Notes under the pieces: model-generated | Database searches by the model: none | The model's input: only the letters and a program-made list of their open reading frames with translations | Told to the model about the DNA's origin: nothing | Part shown: positions 17,372 through 24,511 of the stretch, one piece after another | Layout of the letters: each line of letters begins with the position of its first letter | Numbering within the stretch: position 1 is the first letter of the stretch | Made by a program: the position numbers and the translations under genes | NCBI GenBank assembly: GCA_905234075.1 | Contig: CAJOGI010000003.1 | Coordinates: 55,654-119,653, forward strand | Direction: 5' to 3' | Source of the DNA: an uncultured Synergistales bacterium | Lineage (GTDB): Bacteria; Synergistota; Synergistia; Synergistales; Aminobacteriaceae | DNA length: 64,000 bases

Positions 17372-18745
17372 TCATTTTTTCTTTGAGGCTAAGCGAGTAT
17401 TTCCTCCTAAGTACGGCATGGGGTCAACTTTTTTATCATTCACTCTGACTTCAAAATGCAGGTGATTAGCCGTTGAGCGTCCTGTACTGCCGACGTAGCC
17501 TATTATCTGACCCTGCATAATTCTTTGTCCTTGTCTGACAGCAACGCTTGAGCAGTGAGCATAAAAACTTTGAACTCCGCCGCCGTGATCGAGCAGAACA
17601 AAATTTCCATAACCCCTGAAACCCATTGTCGAGTTATCGCCCGTTCGCGAGACAACGCCGTTTTTAGCGGCTCTTATAGGAGTTCCGGCCGGCATGGGAA
17701 TATCAACCCCTTCGTGCATTCTTTTGCCTCTTGGCCCAAAATATGACGAGACTTTCCCGTCAACGGGCCACATCATTTTCCCGTTGAGACTGCTAAAGTT
17801 AAACATGAAATTATCATCTCTCGGCCTCGAAGTCATGTTGTAATAAGGCACATAGTCAGGAGTTGTTCCGAACACGTGATCTAAGTCCGCCATTGTCGGA
17901 GTCTTCGGCACGGCGTTCTCAGGAATTTTCACGACCTCAACTTTATCGCCGACTATTAAAAGTTTCATCGGCCCCTGCGCTGAATTTCCGTTAGGCGAGA
18001 GAACTATTATAGGGTCATTGGGAGTGTTCATTGCTGCCGGCTGAGTCTTCTTGGGTTTCGGAGTTAAGATCGCGTCAGGCTTGGCCATTTGAGCTATTGC
18101 CGCTTGAGGCGTTTGAGGTCTTGACGGCTCGATTTTCATTTCCCTGTAAATTTCCGGGAACGGATCAGAATTTTTCGGCACGTTAATTTTTTTCTCTTCG
18201 ACAACATTAACATTGGCAACGCTCGCGACAGGTGGGGCAGCCGCTTCAGTCTTTGGAGCTTCAGCCTCTTTCATTAAGTCCTCAAGTTTTGTCTGTAACT
18301 CCGCGTTCTCTTCGTTATTTTTTATTTTCGTATCGTTCTGGAAAAGCTGAACGGGCTCTTTTTTCTTTTTAGCTTCGAGCTTCTTTTCATGTTCAACCGC
18401 TATTTTTTTTGCGTGGACGGCACTGTTTACAGGCACAAGTGCGGTAGGTTTCCATGCTCCCTGATTTTGCCATATCGCAAGCATATCGGCCTGATTAGCC
18501 GGCAAATATATTGAAGTCCCGGATTTTATATCGCCCGATGAAGTTATGCTGTTTGCCCACAAAACATCAGCGACTGAAATATCATGAAGCATACAGTAAC
18601 GGTCAAGCTCCGCTAGACCCATATTAATATCTTCGTTAAATACAAGCGTCTGCCATTTAGCCGCATATGATGACGTTGTTAAAGTTAATGTAAATATAAA
18701 TAAAGCTATAAATTTTTTTATTAATCTATTTTTTTTCTTTTTCAT
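17372..18745 (-). CDS. LysM-like / M23 family metallopeptidase
   Basis: The product has 457 aa from the ATG at 18745. A GTG four codons upstream directly abuts the GGAG and is less likely. An N-terminal signal or anchor helix is followed by a LysM-like region (about 30-85) with DISVADVLWAN and GTSIYLP. A Pro/Ala/Lys-rich linker comes next, then an M23 domain (about 340-440) with the zinc ligands H and D in HEGVDIP, YAH, and HLHFEV. Such enzymes cut peptidoglycan cross-links or, if inactive, activate amidases. All ligands are present, so activity is expected. The gene follows ilvA after a heptad array that also provides its ribosome-binding site. Confidence 0.85.
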   Translation of the reverse strand: MKKKKNRLIKKFIALFIFTLTLTTSSYAAKWQTLVFNEDINMGLAELDRYCMLHDISVADVLWANSITSSGDIKSGTSIYLPANQADMLAIWQNQGAWKPTALVPVNSAVHAKKIAVEHEKKLEAKKKKEPVQLFQNDTKIKNNEENAELQTKLEDLMKEAEAPKTEAAAPPVASVANVNVVEEKKINVPKNSDPFPEIYREMKIEPSRPQTPQAAIAQMAKPDAILTPKPKKTQPAAMNTPNDPIIVLSPNGNSAQGPMKLLIVGDKVEVVKIPENAVPKTPTMADLDHVFGTTPDYVPYYNMTSRPRDDNFMFNFSSLNGKMMWPVDGKVSSYFGPRGKRMHEGVDIPMPAGTPIRAAKNGVVSRTGDNSTMGFRGYGNFVLLDHGGGVQSFYAHCSSVAVRQGQRIMQGQIIGYVGSTGRSTANHLHFEVRVNDKKVDPMPYLGGNTRLASKKK

Positions 18746-18756
18746 AATCTTTTTCA

Positions 18757-18787
18757 CTCCTAACTCCTACCTCCTAACTCCTACCTA
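18757..18787 (-). repeat. Heptad array between ilvA and the M23 peptidase gene
   Basis: About four units, read on the minus strand as alternating TAGGAGT and TAGGAGG types. It fills the whole junction between the ilvA stop (18790) and the ribosome-binding site of the peptidase gene. Confidence 0.85.
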
Positions 18788-18789
18788 AA

Positions 18790-19995
18790 TTAAACTCTCT
18801 CGGTTACAATTCTAAATCCTGCGTTGGCAAGTTCATGTCTTATAGTTTCAATTTGTTCGCTGTCTCTAGTTTCGAGTGCAAGTTTCAAGAAGCACGAATT
18901 GATGGCCATGTTAGTATCGCCGTGATCGTAATAAACAGACACGACATTAGCACCGCATGAGGCGATTATTTCAGAGACCTGCTGAAGCTGTCCGGGCTTA
19001 TCGACAAGTTCAATCGTTAAATTAACGTTGCGCCCCGTCATCATTAAGCCGCGAGTTATGACACGCGAAAGAATATTCACATCAATATTTCCGCCCGAAA
19101 CTACGCAGACAGTTTTTTTATTTTCAATCGGAAGTTTATGGAACATTGCTGCGGCAACGGGAACAGCTCCGGCACCTTCGGCAATCAATTTTTGTTTCTC
19201 AATTAAAGCTAAAATTGCGGCTGCTATCTCGTCCTCCGACACGCAGACGATATCGTCAACATATTTTGAAATTATTTCAAAAGTATTTTCGCCCGGATTT
19301 TTTACGGCTATTCCGTCAGCAAAAGTTGACACGCCGTCTAAAACTTCTCTCTGATGATGAAGAAATGAATTATACATCGAAGGCGCACCGGCGGCCTGAA
19401 CTCCGTAAATTTTTACGTCAGGCTTCAATGACTTCACGGCGAACGACACGCCCGAAATTAAACCGCCTCCGCCTATCGGGACTATTATTGCCTCAACGTC
19501 TTCAAGCTGGTCAAGAATTTCAAGCCCTATAGTGGCCTGCCCGGCTATGACAAAATCATCGTCGTAAGGGTGAATAAAAGTTGCTCCAGTCTCTTCAACG
19601 AGATTAACTGCTCTGTCGTGAGCGTCATCATATGCGCCCTTAACGAGTTCTATATTAGCTCCAAGCCTGCGCGTGCTCTCGACCTTCATTACGGGTGCGC
19701 CGTCAGGCATACAGATCGTCGCTTTAATTCCCTTACGGCTTGCCGACATTGCCACGCCCTGAGCGTGATTACCGGCGGAACATGCAACGATGCCGCGAGA
19801 TTTTTCTTCGTCAGAGAGCTGTGAAATTTTGTAATAGGCCCCGCGTAACTTGAAGCTCCCTGTTACCTGTAAATTTTCAGTCTTTAGATATAAATTATGC
19901 GACTCGCTTAACAGCGGCGCGGCTATTAAATCCGTCTTTCTTGCACATTCTCTAAGCACATAGGCTGCGTGATAAACTTTATCCAGCGTCAGCAT
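18790..19995 (-). CDS. ilvA: Threonine ammonia-lyase with C-terminal ACT domain
   Basis: The 401 aa product is a fold-type II PLP enzyme. The PLP lysine is in TGSFKLRGA (about residue 48), the substrate loop is SAGNHAQG (about 75), and the glycine loop is GGGGLISG (about 176). The last 75 residues begin LTIELVDKPGQL and form one ACT domain. It deaminates threonine to 2-oxobutanoate. The length and single ACT domain fit the TdcB-like short form rather than the two-domain IlvA of E. coli (514 aa). It could serve isoleucine synthesis or threonine fermentation. GGAGGG precedes the ATG. Confidence 0.9.
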   Translation of the reverse strand: MLTLDKVYHAAYVLRECARKTDLIAAPLLSESHNLYLKTENLQVTGSFKLRGAYYKISQLSDEEKSRGIVACSAGNHAQGVAMSASRKGIKATICMPDGAPVMKVESTRRLGANIELVKGAYDDAHDRAVNLVEETGATFIHPYDDDFVIAGQATIGLEILDQLEDVEAIIVPIGGGGLISGVSFAVKSLKPDVKIYGVQAAGAPSMYNSFLHHQREVLDGVSTFADGIAVKNPGENTFEIISKYVDDIVCVSEDEIAAAILALIEKQKLIAEGAGAVPVAAAMFHKLPIENKKTVCVVSGGNIDVNILSRVITRGLMMTGRNVNLTIELVDKPGQLQQVSEIIASCGANVVSVYYDHGDTNMAINSCFLKLALETRDSEQIETIRHELANAGFRIVTERV

Positions 19996-20031
19996 TTTTT
20001 CCCTCCGTTCCGATTTTCATAATAAAAAAAA

Positions 20032-20095
20032 TCACACTCCATGAAAATAATTAAATAGTATAACGCAAATTTAACGATTATTTTATGGAGTGTGA
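20032..20095 (-). terminator. Long inverted repeat downstream of yqeY and upstream of ilvA
   Basis: TCACACTCCATGAAAATAAT (20032-20051) is repeated inverted at 20077-20095 with one extra base in the left arm. On the minus strand the second arm is followed by T8, so it can end yqeY transcription. The 25-base loop holds TATACT on the minus strand, a possible -10 for ilvA. Confidence 0.7.
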
Positions 20096-20136
20096 AAAAA
20101 ATTTCCTTCACTTTAATTTATTTTTTTACTTAATTT

Positions 20137-20586
20137 CTAATTCAAAAAAGCGTTCACTCTTTCTTTGACCCGTGCGCCGTCGGCCTGTCCTTTTGCTTTT
20201 GCCATAACAGCCTTCATTAATCTGCCCATGTCCTTAGGCGATGAGGCGTTAATTTCCTTCGCGGCTTCGGAAATAAAAGCGTCAATCTGTTCGTTGCTTA
20301 ATTGCTTGGGCAGATAAGGCTCAAGAATTTTTATCTCGGCAAGTTCAGACTCGGCTCTGTCGTTCGCTCCTCCGGCGGTGTATTGCTCGGCTGCGTCCTT
20401 TCTCTGCTTGATTAATCTTTTAATGACCGTGTAAACGTCATCGTCAGTTATCTCCGCGCTTCTGCCTTTGTCGGCCTGCAACTTCTGGAGCTCGGCCTTC
20501 AACATTCTCAAGGTTGAAAGTTTCGGCTCTGTTCTTTCTTTCATTGCCTGCGTTAAATCGCGTGCTATGTCTTGAGTTAATGACAT
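20137..20586 (-). CDS. GatB/YqeY domain protein
   Basis: The product has 149 aa. I chose the ATG at 20586 because AAGGAG stands just upstream and the product then starts MSLTQDI like its family; an upstream in-frame start would add a spurious leader. YqeY-like proteins share the helical tail domain of GatB that contacts tRNA. Blocks include TLRMLKAELQ, RKDAAEQY and EILEPYLPKQLS. The cellular role is not settled. It is the last gene of hinT-rpsU-yqeY; yqeY directly after rpsU is a common bacterial arrangement. Confidence 0.88.
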   Translation of the reverse strand: MSLTQDIARDLTQAMKERTEPKLSTLRMLKAELQKLQADKGRSAEITDDDVYTVIKRLIKQRKDAAEQYTAGGANDRAESELAEIKILEPYLPKQLSNEQIDAFISEAAKEINASSPKDMGRLMKAVMAKAKGQADGARVKERVNAFLN

Positions 20587-20662
20587 AAAAAATTTTTCTC
20601 CTTTCATTAAAAATAAAAATGGGAGCTGTCTCTCAAGCCCCCACACTCAAAATTTTTCAACA

Positions 20663-20860
20663 CTAGCCTACATTCCTATGCCGCATGCTTTTGCGCTTAC
20701 GTGCAGCTTCGGCGCGCTTAATCTTTTTCGCGTCGCTCGGCTTCTCGTAATGTTCACGTCTGCGAGCTTCTCGGAGTGTTCCTACTCTTGCTACTTCTCG
20801 CTTAAATCGCCTGAGAGTATCTTCGAGAGATTCTCCGTCCTTACGGGTAACTGTCGTCAT
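20663..20860 (-). CDS. rpsU: 30S ribosomal protein S21
   Basis: The product has 65 aa, the usual size. It has the S21 pattern: [18 protein letters not shown] near the start, then [13 protein letters not shown] and a very basic tail. S21 sits on the 30S platform near the anti-Shine-Dalgarno end of 16S rRNA. AGGGAGGG precedes the ATG. It lies 38 bases after hinT and 76 before yqeY. Confidence 0.95.
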   Translation of the reverse strand: MTTVTRKDGESLEDTLRRFKREVARVGTLREARRREHYEKPSDAKKIKRAEAARKRKSMRHRNVG

Positions 20861-20898
20861 GTTAAAATCCCTCCCTTCGGATTCTTTCGGCTCATCGA

Positions 20899-21237
20899 CT
20901 AGCCGGGAGGCCAGCCGAGATTACGTCCTGCTAATAAATGCAGATGGAGGTGAGGTACTGTCTGCCCGCCCTGTTCGCCTGTGTTGATTACCATTCTGTA
21001 ACCGTCTTTTTCGAGGCCAAGCTCACGGGCAACTTTCACGGCACTGTTCATCAGGTCTGACCACACTGAAGGATTATCAACTTCAATCCCGGACTTGTAA
21101 TGTTTTTTAGGAATTACAAGGACGTGGACAGGAGCCTGCGGATTCAAATCCCTAAACGCGACGACATTTTCATCACTGTATATAAAATCAGTGGGAATAT
21201 CACCGTTTGCTATCTTGCAGAAAATACAATCGTCCAT
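20899..21237 (-). CDS. hinT: HIT-family nucleotide-binding protein (HinT-like)
   Basis: The 112 aa product has the full histidine-triad fold. [13 protein letters not shown] opens the protein (FCKI is typical), [11 protein letters not shown] is in the middle, and [10 protein letters not shown] gives the triad near the C-terminus. The family hydrolyses nucleoside phosphoramidates. The end (LGWPPG) is the normal HinT tail. It is the first gene of the rpsU operon and is divergent from the oadB-like gene. Confidence 0.92.
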   Translation of the reverse strand: MDDCIFCKIANGDIPTDFIYSDENVVAFRDLNPQAPVHVLVIPKKHYKSGIEVDNPSVWSDLMNSAVKVARELGLEKDGYRMVINTGEQGGQTVPHLHLHLLAGRNLGWPPG

Positions 21238-21274
21238 AATTATTTTTATAGCCTCCTCGAAATGACGGTAAGAT

Positions 21275-21301
21275 TTTATAGCGTTTCGACAGATTTAACA
21301 A
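21275..21301 (-). promoter_or_regulatory. Possible promoter of hinT-rpsU-yqeY
   Basis: On the minus strand TTGTTA, a short 15-base spacer, then TATAAA, about 40 bases before the hinT ATG. Confidence 0.35.
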
Positions 21302-21335
21302 ATAGAATAATACTTATTTTTTTATCGGGCTTTTC

Positions 21336-21365
21336 TTGCCAAAGTGAATAACTCTATGTTATAAA
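21336..21365 (+). promoter_or_regulatory. Promoter of the oadB-like gene
   Basis: TTGCCA (21336-21341), an 18-base spacer, then TATAAA (21360-21365), about 50 bases before the start codon. Confidence 0.55.
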
Positions 21366-21412
21366 ATATTTTAAGAAAAAAAACTAGTATTATAAATTTT
21401 CCATGAAAGGGA

Positions 21413-22627
21413 ATGATTAAAAATATGGAAATGTATTTAACGGCGTTAAAAGACCTGCTTATGAAGTCGGGCTTCATGGGGTTGATAAATCCGAATGCAG
21501 GCAACTTTATGCAGATGTACGGACCTATCATAATGATCTTAGTTTCGTTTGTGCTGCTTTATCTGGCTATAGGCAAGGGGTTTGAGCCTCTGCTGCTTGT
21601 TCCGATTGCGTTCGGGTGTCTGCTTGTTAATCTTCCGTTCTCAGGAATTTGGGACGAGTTTAACGAGGCAACCCACACGATAGGATTTTTACGTTCGCTC
21701 TATTACGGCGCAGAGTTTGAAATTTACCCGATATTAATTTTCTTAGGCATCGGAGCAATGACGGACTTCGCACCTTTAATCGCAAACCCGGTTACATTTT
21801 TATTAGGCGCGGCAGCACAGTTCGGAGTCTTCGTTGCTTTCATCGGAGCTAACTGGCTTGGAACTTTGACTAACGGCCTTATATCGTTCAATATTAAGGA
21901 AGCCGCAAGTATCGCAATTATCGGAGGAGCTGACGGCCCGACAAGCATTTATTTAACGGTCATGCTTGGGCAGACGCAGATACTCGGAGCTGTAGCTGTC
22001 GCGGCGTATAGCTACATGTCATTAGTGCCGATGATTCAGCCGCCTGTTATTTATCTCATGACTTCAAAGAAAGACAGAGGGATCGTCATGGGACAATTAA
22101 GACCTGTAAGCAAGCGCGAGAAAATTTTATTCCCGATTATCTGCACAGTCGTTTCAGGTTTAATTCTTCCGGCGTGCGTGCCGCTCGTGGGTACGTTAAT
22201 GTTCGGAAATTTATTGAGGGAATGCGGAGTAACCGAAAGGCTCAGCAACACGGCTCAGAATGAATTGATGAACATCGTTACGATTTTCCTCGCTCTCTCT
22301 GTAGGCTCAACGATGGCCGCTGATAAATTCTTGACGGTCGGAACGCTCGCTATAATTTGTCTCGGCCTTGTCGCGTTTGCGTTCAGCACGTTTGGCGGAC
22401 TTTTATTCGGTCAGATTATGAAAGTCTTATCGGGCGGAAAGATTAACCCGATGATCGGAGCGGCAGGAGTTTCGGCTGTCCCTATGGCAGCGCGTGTCGT
22501 TCAGCGTTGTGTACAGCGTGAATATCCGGGACATTTCCTTTTGATGCACGCAATGGGCCCGAACGTCGCGGGAGTCATCGGCACGGCTGTTGCGGCAGGA
22601 GTCATGCTCACGCTCTTATCGAGATAA
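21413..22627 (+). CDS. Na+-transporting carboxylic-acid decarboxylase beta subunit (OadB/GcdB family)
   Basis: The product has 404 aa with about 10 hydrophobic segments. Family blocks are KGFEPLLLVPIAFG near residue 55, IFLGIGAMTDFAPL near 105, IIGGADGPTSIY near 168 and MHAMGPNVAGVIG near the C-terminus. The beta subunit couples decarboxylation of a biotin-bound carboxyl group to Na+ export (oxaloacetate, malonyl-, methylmalonyl- or glutaconyl-CoA types). No alpha, gamma or biotin-carrier gene is nearby, so the substrate is open. The start could be 21413, which touches the AAAGGG, or the in-frame ATG at 21425, 14 bases after it. Confidence 0.88.
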   Translation: MIKNMEMYLTALKDLLMKSGFMGLINPNAGNFMQMYGPIIMILVSFVLLYLAIGKGFEPLLLVPIAFGCLLVNLPFSGIWDEFNEATHTIGFLRSLYYGAEFEIYPILIFLGIGAMTDFAPLIANPVTFLLGAAAQFGVFVAFIGANWLGTLTNGLISFNIKEAASIAIIGGADGPTSIYLTVMLGQTQILGAVAVAAYSYMSLVPMIQPPVIYLMTSKKDRGIVMGQLRPVSKREKILFPIICTVVSGLILPACVPLVGTLMFGNLLRECGVTERLSNTAQNELMNIVTIFLALSVGSTMAADKFLTVGTLAIICLGLVAFAFSTFGGLLFGQIMKVLSGGKINPMIGAAGVSAVPMAARVVQRCVQREYPGHFLLMHAMGPNVAGVIGTAVAAGVMLTLLSR

Positions 22628-22654
22628 AAAAATAAATCACGTCTAAAAAAAATT

Positions 22655-22688
22655 CACCGGCAGACTTTTGTTCCGTCGGTGTTTTTTT
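22655..22688 (+). terminator. Intrinsic terminator of the oadB-like gene
   Basis: CACCGGC (22655-22661) pairs with GTCGGTG (22675-22681, one G-U pair). T7 follows. Confidence 0.75.
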
Positions 22689-22788
22689 ATGGTGTATTTT
22701 TTTTATGAAAAAAAAATTTTTTCTATGATGCTTAAAAATTTTCGTGACTCTGTTAAAAAATTTTTCTTCGCGAAAACTTATGAGAAGC

Positions 22789-22887
22789 AAAAAATTTTGA
22801 AGTTTTTGTAGTCCCCATTGTAGTCCCCAAAATAAATTTTCTCCGAAATTTTTTTGAAGTTAGATTAAAAAAATATTTTATCATAAT
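22789..22887 (+). repeat. Dispersed intergenic element with GTAGTCCCC direct repeat
   Basis: An A6T4 block leads to two copies of GTAGTCCCC with starts 12 bases apart, then AAATTTTCTCCGAAATTTTTTT and, after a short variable part, AAATATTTTATCATAAT. The same order is found at 61165-61258. It is oriented toward lysS. Confidence 0.75.
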
Positions 22888-22950
22888 TTTTTAGAAAACC
22901 TAGCTGATAAAATATAAGAAAAAATTTTTGATTTAAGGAGAAATTTATTA

Positions 22951-24450
22951 ATGCCTGAAGATTTTTCAGAGAACGAAGTAGTTAGGCAGCGCAAGGAAAA
23001 ATTATTGCGCCTCCGCTCCGAAGAAAATTATGACCCGTATATAAATGAAACTTGGGACAGAGAAGTAACGCTTGAGGAAATTCGCGGCAGGTTCGATTAC
23101 CTTGAGCCCGAACAGGAAGCTAAAGACAGCGTGATAAAAACCGCCGGGCGCGTCATGACAGTGAGACGGCAGGGAAAAGCAACCTTCGCGGACTTGGCCG
23201 ATGAGACCTCAAGAATCCAGCTTTACTTTCAATTAAATTCGGTCGGCGAAAAAGAATACGACTTCTTAAAAAAATGGGTCGATACCGGCGACTGGATCGG
23301 CATTGCCGGATACCCCTGCAGGACACGTCGCGGAGAATTAACAATTTTAGTAACGGAGTATAAATTACTCAGCAAAGCAATCCGGCCGTTACCTGAAAAA
23401 TGGCACGGCCTCACGGACACGGAATTAAGATACAGGCAGCGTTATTTAGATTTAATCGCAAATCCCGAAGTCCGTGAAGTTTTCAGGAAACGCTCAAAAA
23501 TAATTTCATCATTCAGAGAAACCTTAGAGGCTCACGGCACACTCGAAGTCGAGACTCCTATTCTTTCAGTCTTGGCCGGCGGAGCGAACGCACGACCGTT
23601 CAAAACTTTTCACAACGCGCTGAGCGTGGAGATGTATATGAGAATTGCGGTTGAGTTATATCTCAAGCGTCTTGTCGTCGGCATGATGGGCCGCGTTTAC
23701 GAGATCGGGCGCAACTTCCGCAACGAAGGCATTGACACCATGCACAATCCTGAATTTACTATGATGGAAGTCTATTGGCCTTACTGCAATTACGTTGACA
23801 TGATGAATTTAGCCGAAGAGTTAATCAGAAATGCCGCGAAGGCTATCGGAACGCTTGAAATAGAATGGAACGGGATTAAATTAGATTTATCAAAGCCGTT
23901 CAAAAAAATCACGATGCGCGAGGCCGTTAAAGAATACGCAGGAGTTGACTTTGACGCGGTTAAAACTGACGAAGAAGCACGAGAAATCGCAAAGTCAAAA
24001 GGGCTTGGCGGTGAGCTTAAAGGAAATGAGAGCAGGTTCGCGGTTTTGAATTTGCTTTTCGAGTCGTTCGGCGAAGAAAAATTAATTGAGCCCACGTTTT
24101 TATTAGGACACCCAACGGAAATTTCTCCGCTTTCAAAAAGAGACCCCGATGACCCGGATTATACACACAGGTTTGAATTATTTATGTTCGGTAAGGAAGT
24201 CGCTAACGCCTTCAGCGAATTAAACGACCCGCTAGATCAGCGCGAAAGGTTTGAAGAGCAGGCGCGTAAAAAAGCGGCAGGCGACGACGAAGCGCACGTG
24301 TTCGACGAAGATTTTATTAACGCTATTGAGACGGGGCTGCCTCCGACCGGCGGAATGGGCATAGGAATGGACAGAATAGTAATGTTCTTGACGGGAGCGC
24401 GTTCGATTAGAGACGTAATTTTATTCCCGACAATGAGACCGACAAAATAA
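22951..24450 (+). CDS. lysS: Lysyl-tRNA synthetase, class II
   Basis: The 499 aa product has an N-terminal OB-fold (about 55-150) with AGRVMTVRRQGKATF, followed by the class II catalytic domain. Motif 2 is FRNEGIDTMHNPEF (about 255-268), followed by TMMEVY. Motif 3 is GMGIGMDR-IVMFLTG (about 470-485), ending ILFPTMRP. It charges tRNA-Lys. AAGGAG is 10 bases before the ATG. A heptad array starts 3 bases after the stop. Confidence 0.96.
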   Translation: MPEDFSENEVVRQRKEKLLRLRSEENYDPYINETWDREVTLEEIRGRFDYLEPEQEAKDSVIKTAGRVMTVRRQGKATFADLADETSRIQLYFQLNSVGEKEYDFLKKWVDTGDWIGIAGYPCRTRRGELTILVTEYKLLSKAIRPLPEKWHGLTDTELRYRQRYLDLIANPEVREVFRKRSKIISSFRETLEAHGTLEVETPILSVLAGGANARPFKTFHNALSVEMYMRIAVELYLKRLVVGMMGRVYEIGRNFRNEGIDTMHNPEFTMMEVYWPYCNYVDMMNLAEELIRNAAKAIGTLEIEWNGIKLDLSKPFKKITMREAVKEYAGVDFDAVKTDEEAREIAKSKGLGGELKGNESRFAVLNLLFESFGEEKLIEPTFLLGHPTEISPLSKRDPDDPDYTHRFELFMFGKEVANAFSELNDPLDQRERFEEQARKKAAGDDEAHVFDEDFINAIETGLPPTGGMGIGMDRIVMFLTGARSIRDVILFPTMRPTK

Positions 24451-24452
24451 AG

Positions 24453-24484
24453 GTAGGAGTTAGGAGGTAGGAGTTAGGAGGTAA
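24453..24484 (+). repeat. Heptad array between lysS and ligA
   Basis: Four units alternate TAGGAGT and TAGGAGG, then TAAAAATG follows. An inverted half copy, ACTCCTAA, lies at 24497-24504. Confidence 0.9.
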
Positions 24485-24511
24485 AAATGCTTCCATACTC
24501 CTAATTTTTTT
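24474..24511 (+). terminator. Heptad-derived hairpin with T-run before ligA
   Basis: TTAGGAG (24474-24480) pairs with CTCCTAA (24498-24504), loop of 17 bases, followed by T7 (24505-24511). It has terminator form, but ligA starts at 24512, so it may attenuate rather than end transcription. Folding would hide the ribosome-binding site of the five-codon frame at 24487. Confidence 0.45.
24487..24504 (+). CDS. Possible five-codon leader frame MLPYS
   Basis: The ATG at 24487 stands 6 bases after the AGGAG core of the last heptad, a good Shine-Dalgarno spacing. It reads Met-Leu-Pro-Tyr-Ser, then TAA at 24502-24504. ligA has no ribosome-binding site of its own and starts 8 bases after this stop, so re-initiation is possible. 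It may equally be chance created by the repeat. Confidence 0.25.
   Translation: MLPYS

Larger units (their letters stand above)
22628..22950. other. Intergenic region before lysS
   Basis: There is no gene here. It holds the oadB terminator (22655-22688), A/T-run sequence, a copy of the dispersed GTAGTCCCC element (22789-22887), a possible extended -10 TGATAAAAT at 22905-22913 and the lysS ribosome-binding site AAGGAG at 22935-22940. Confidence 0.7.
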
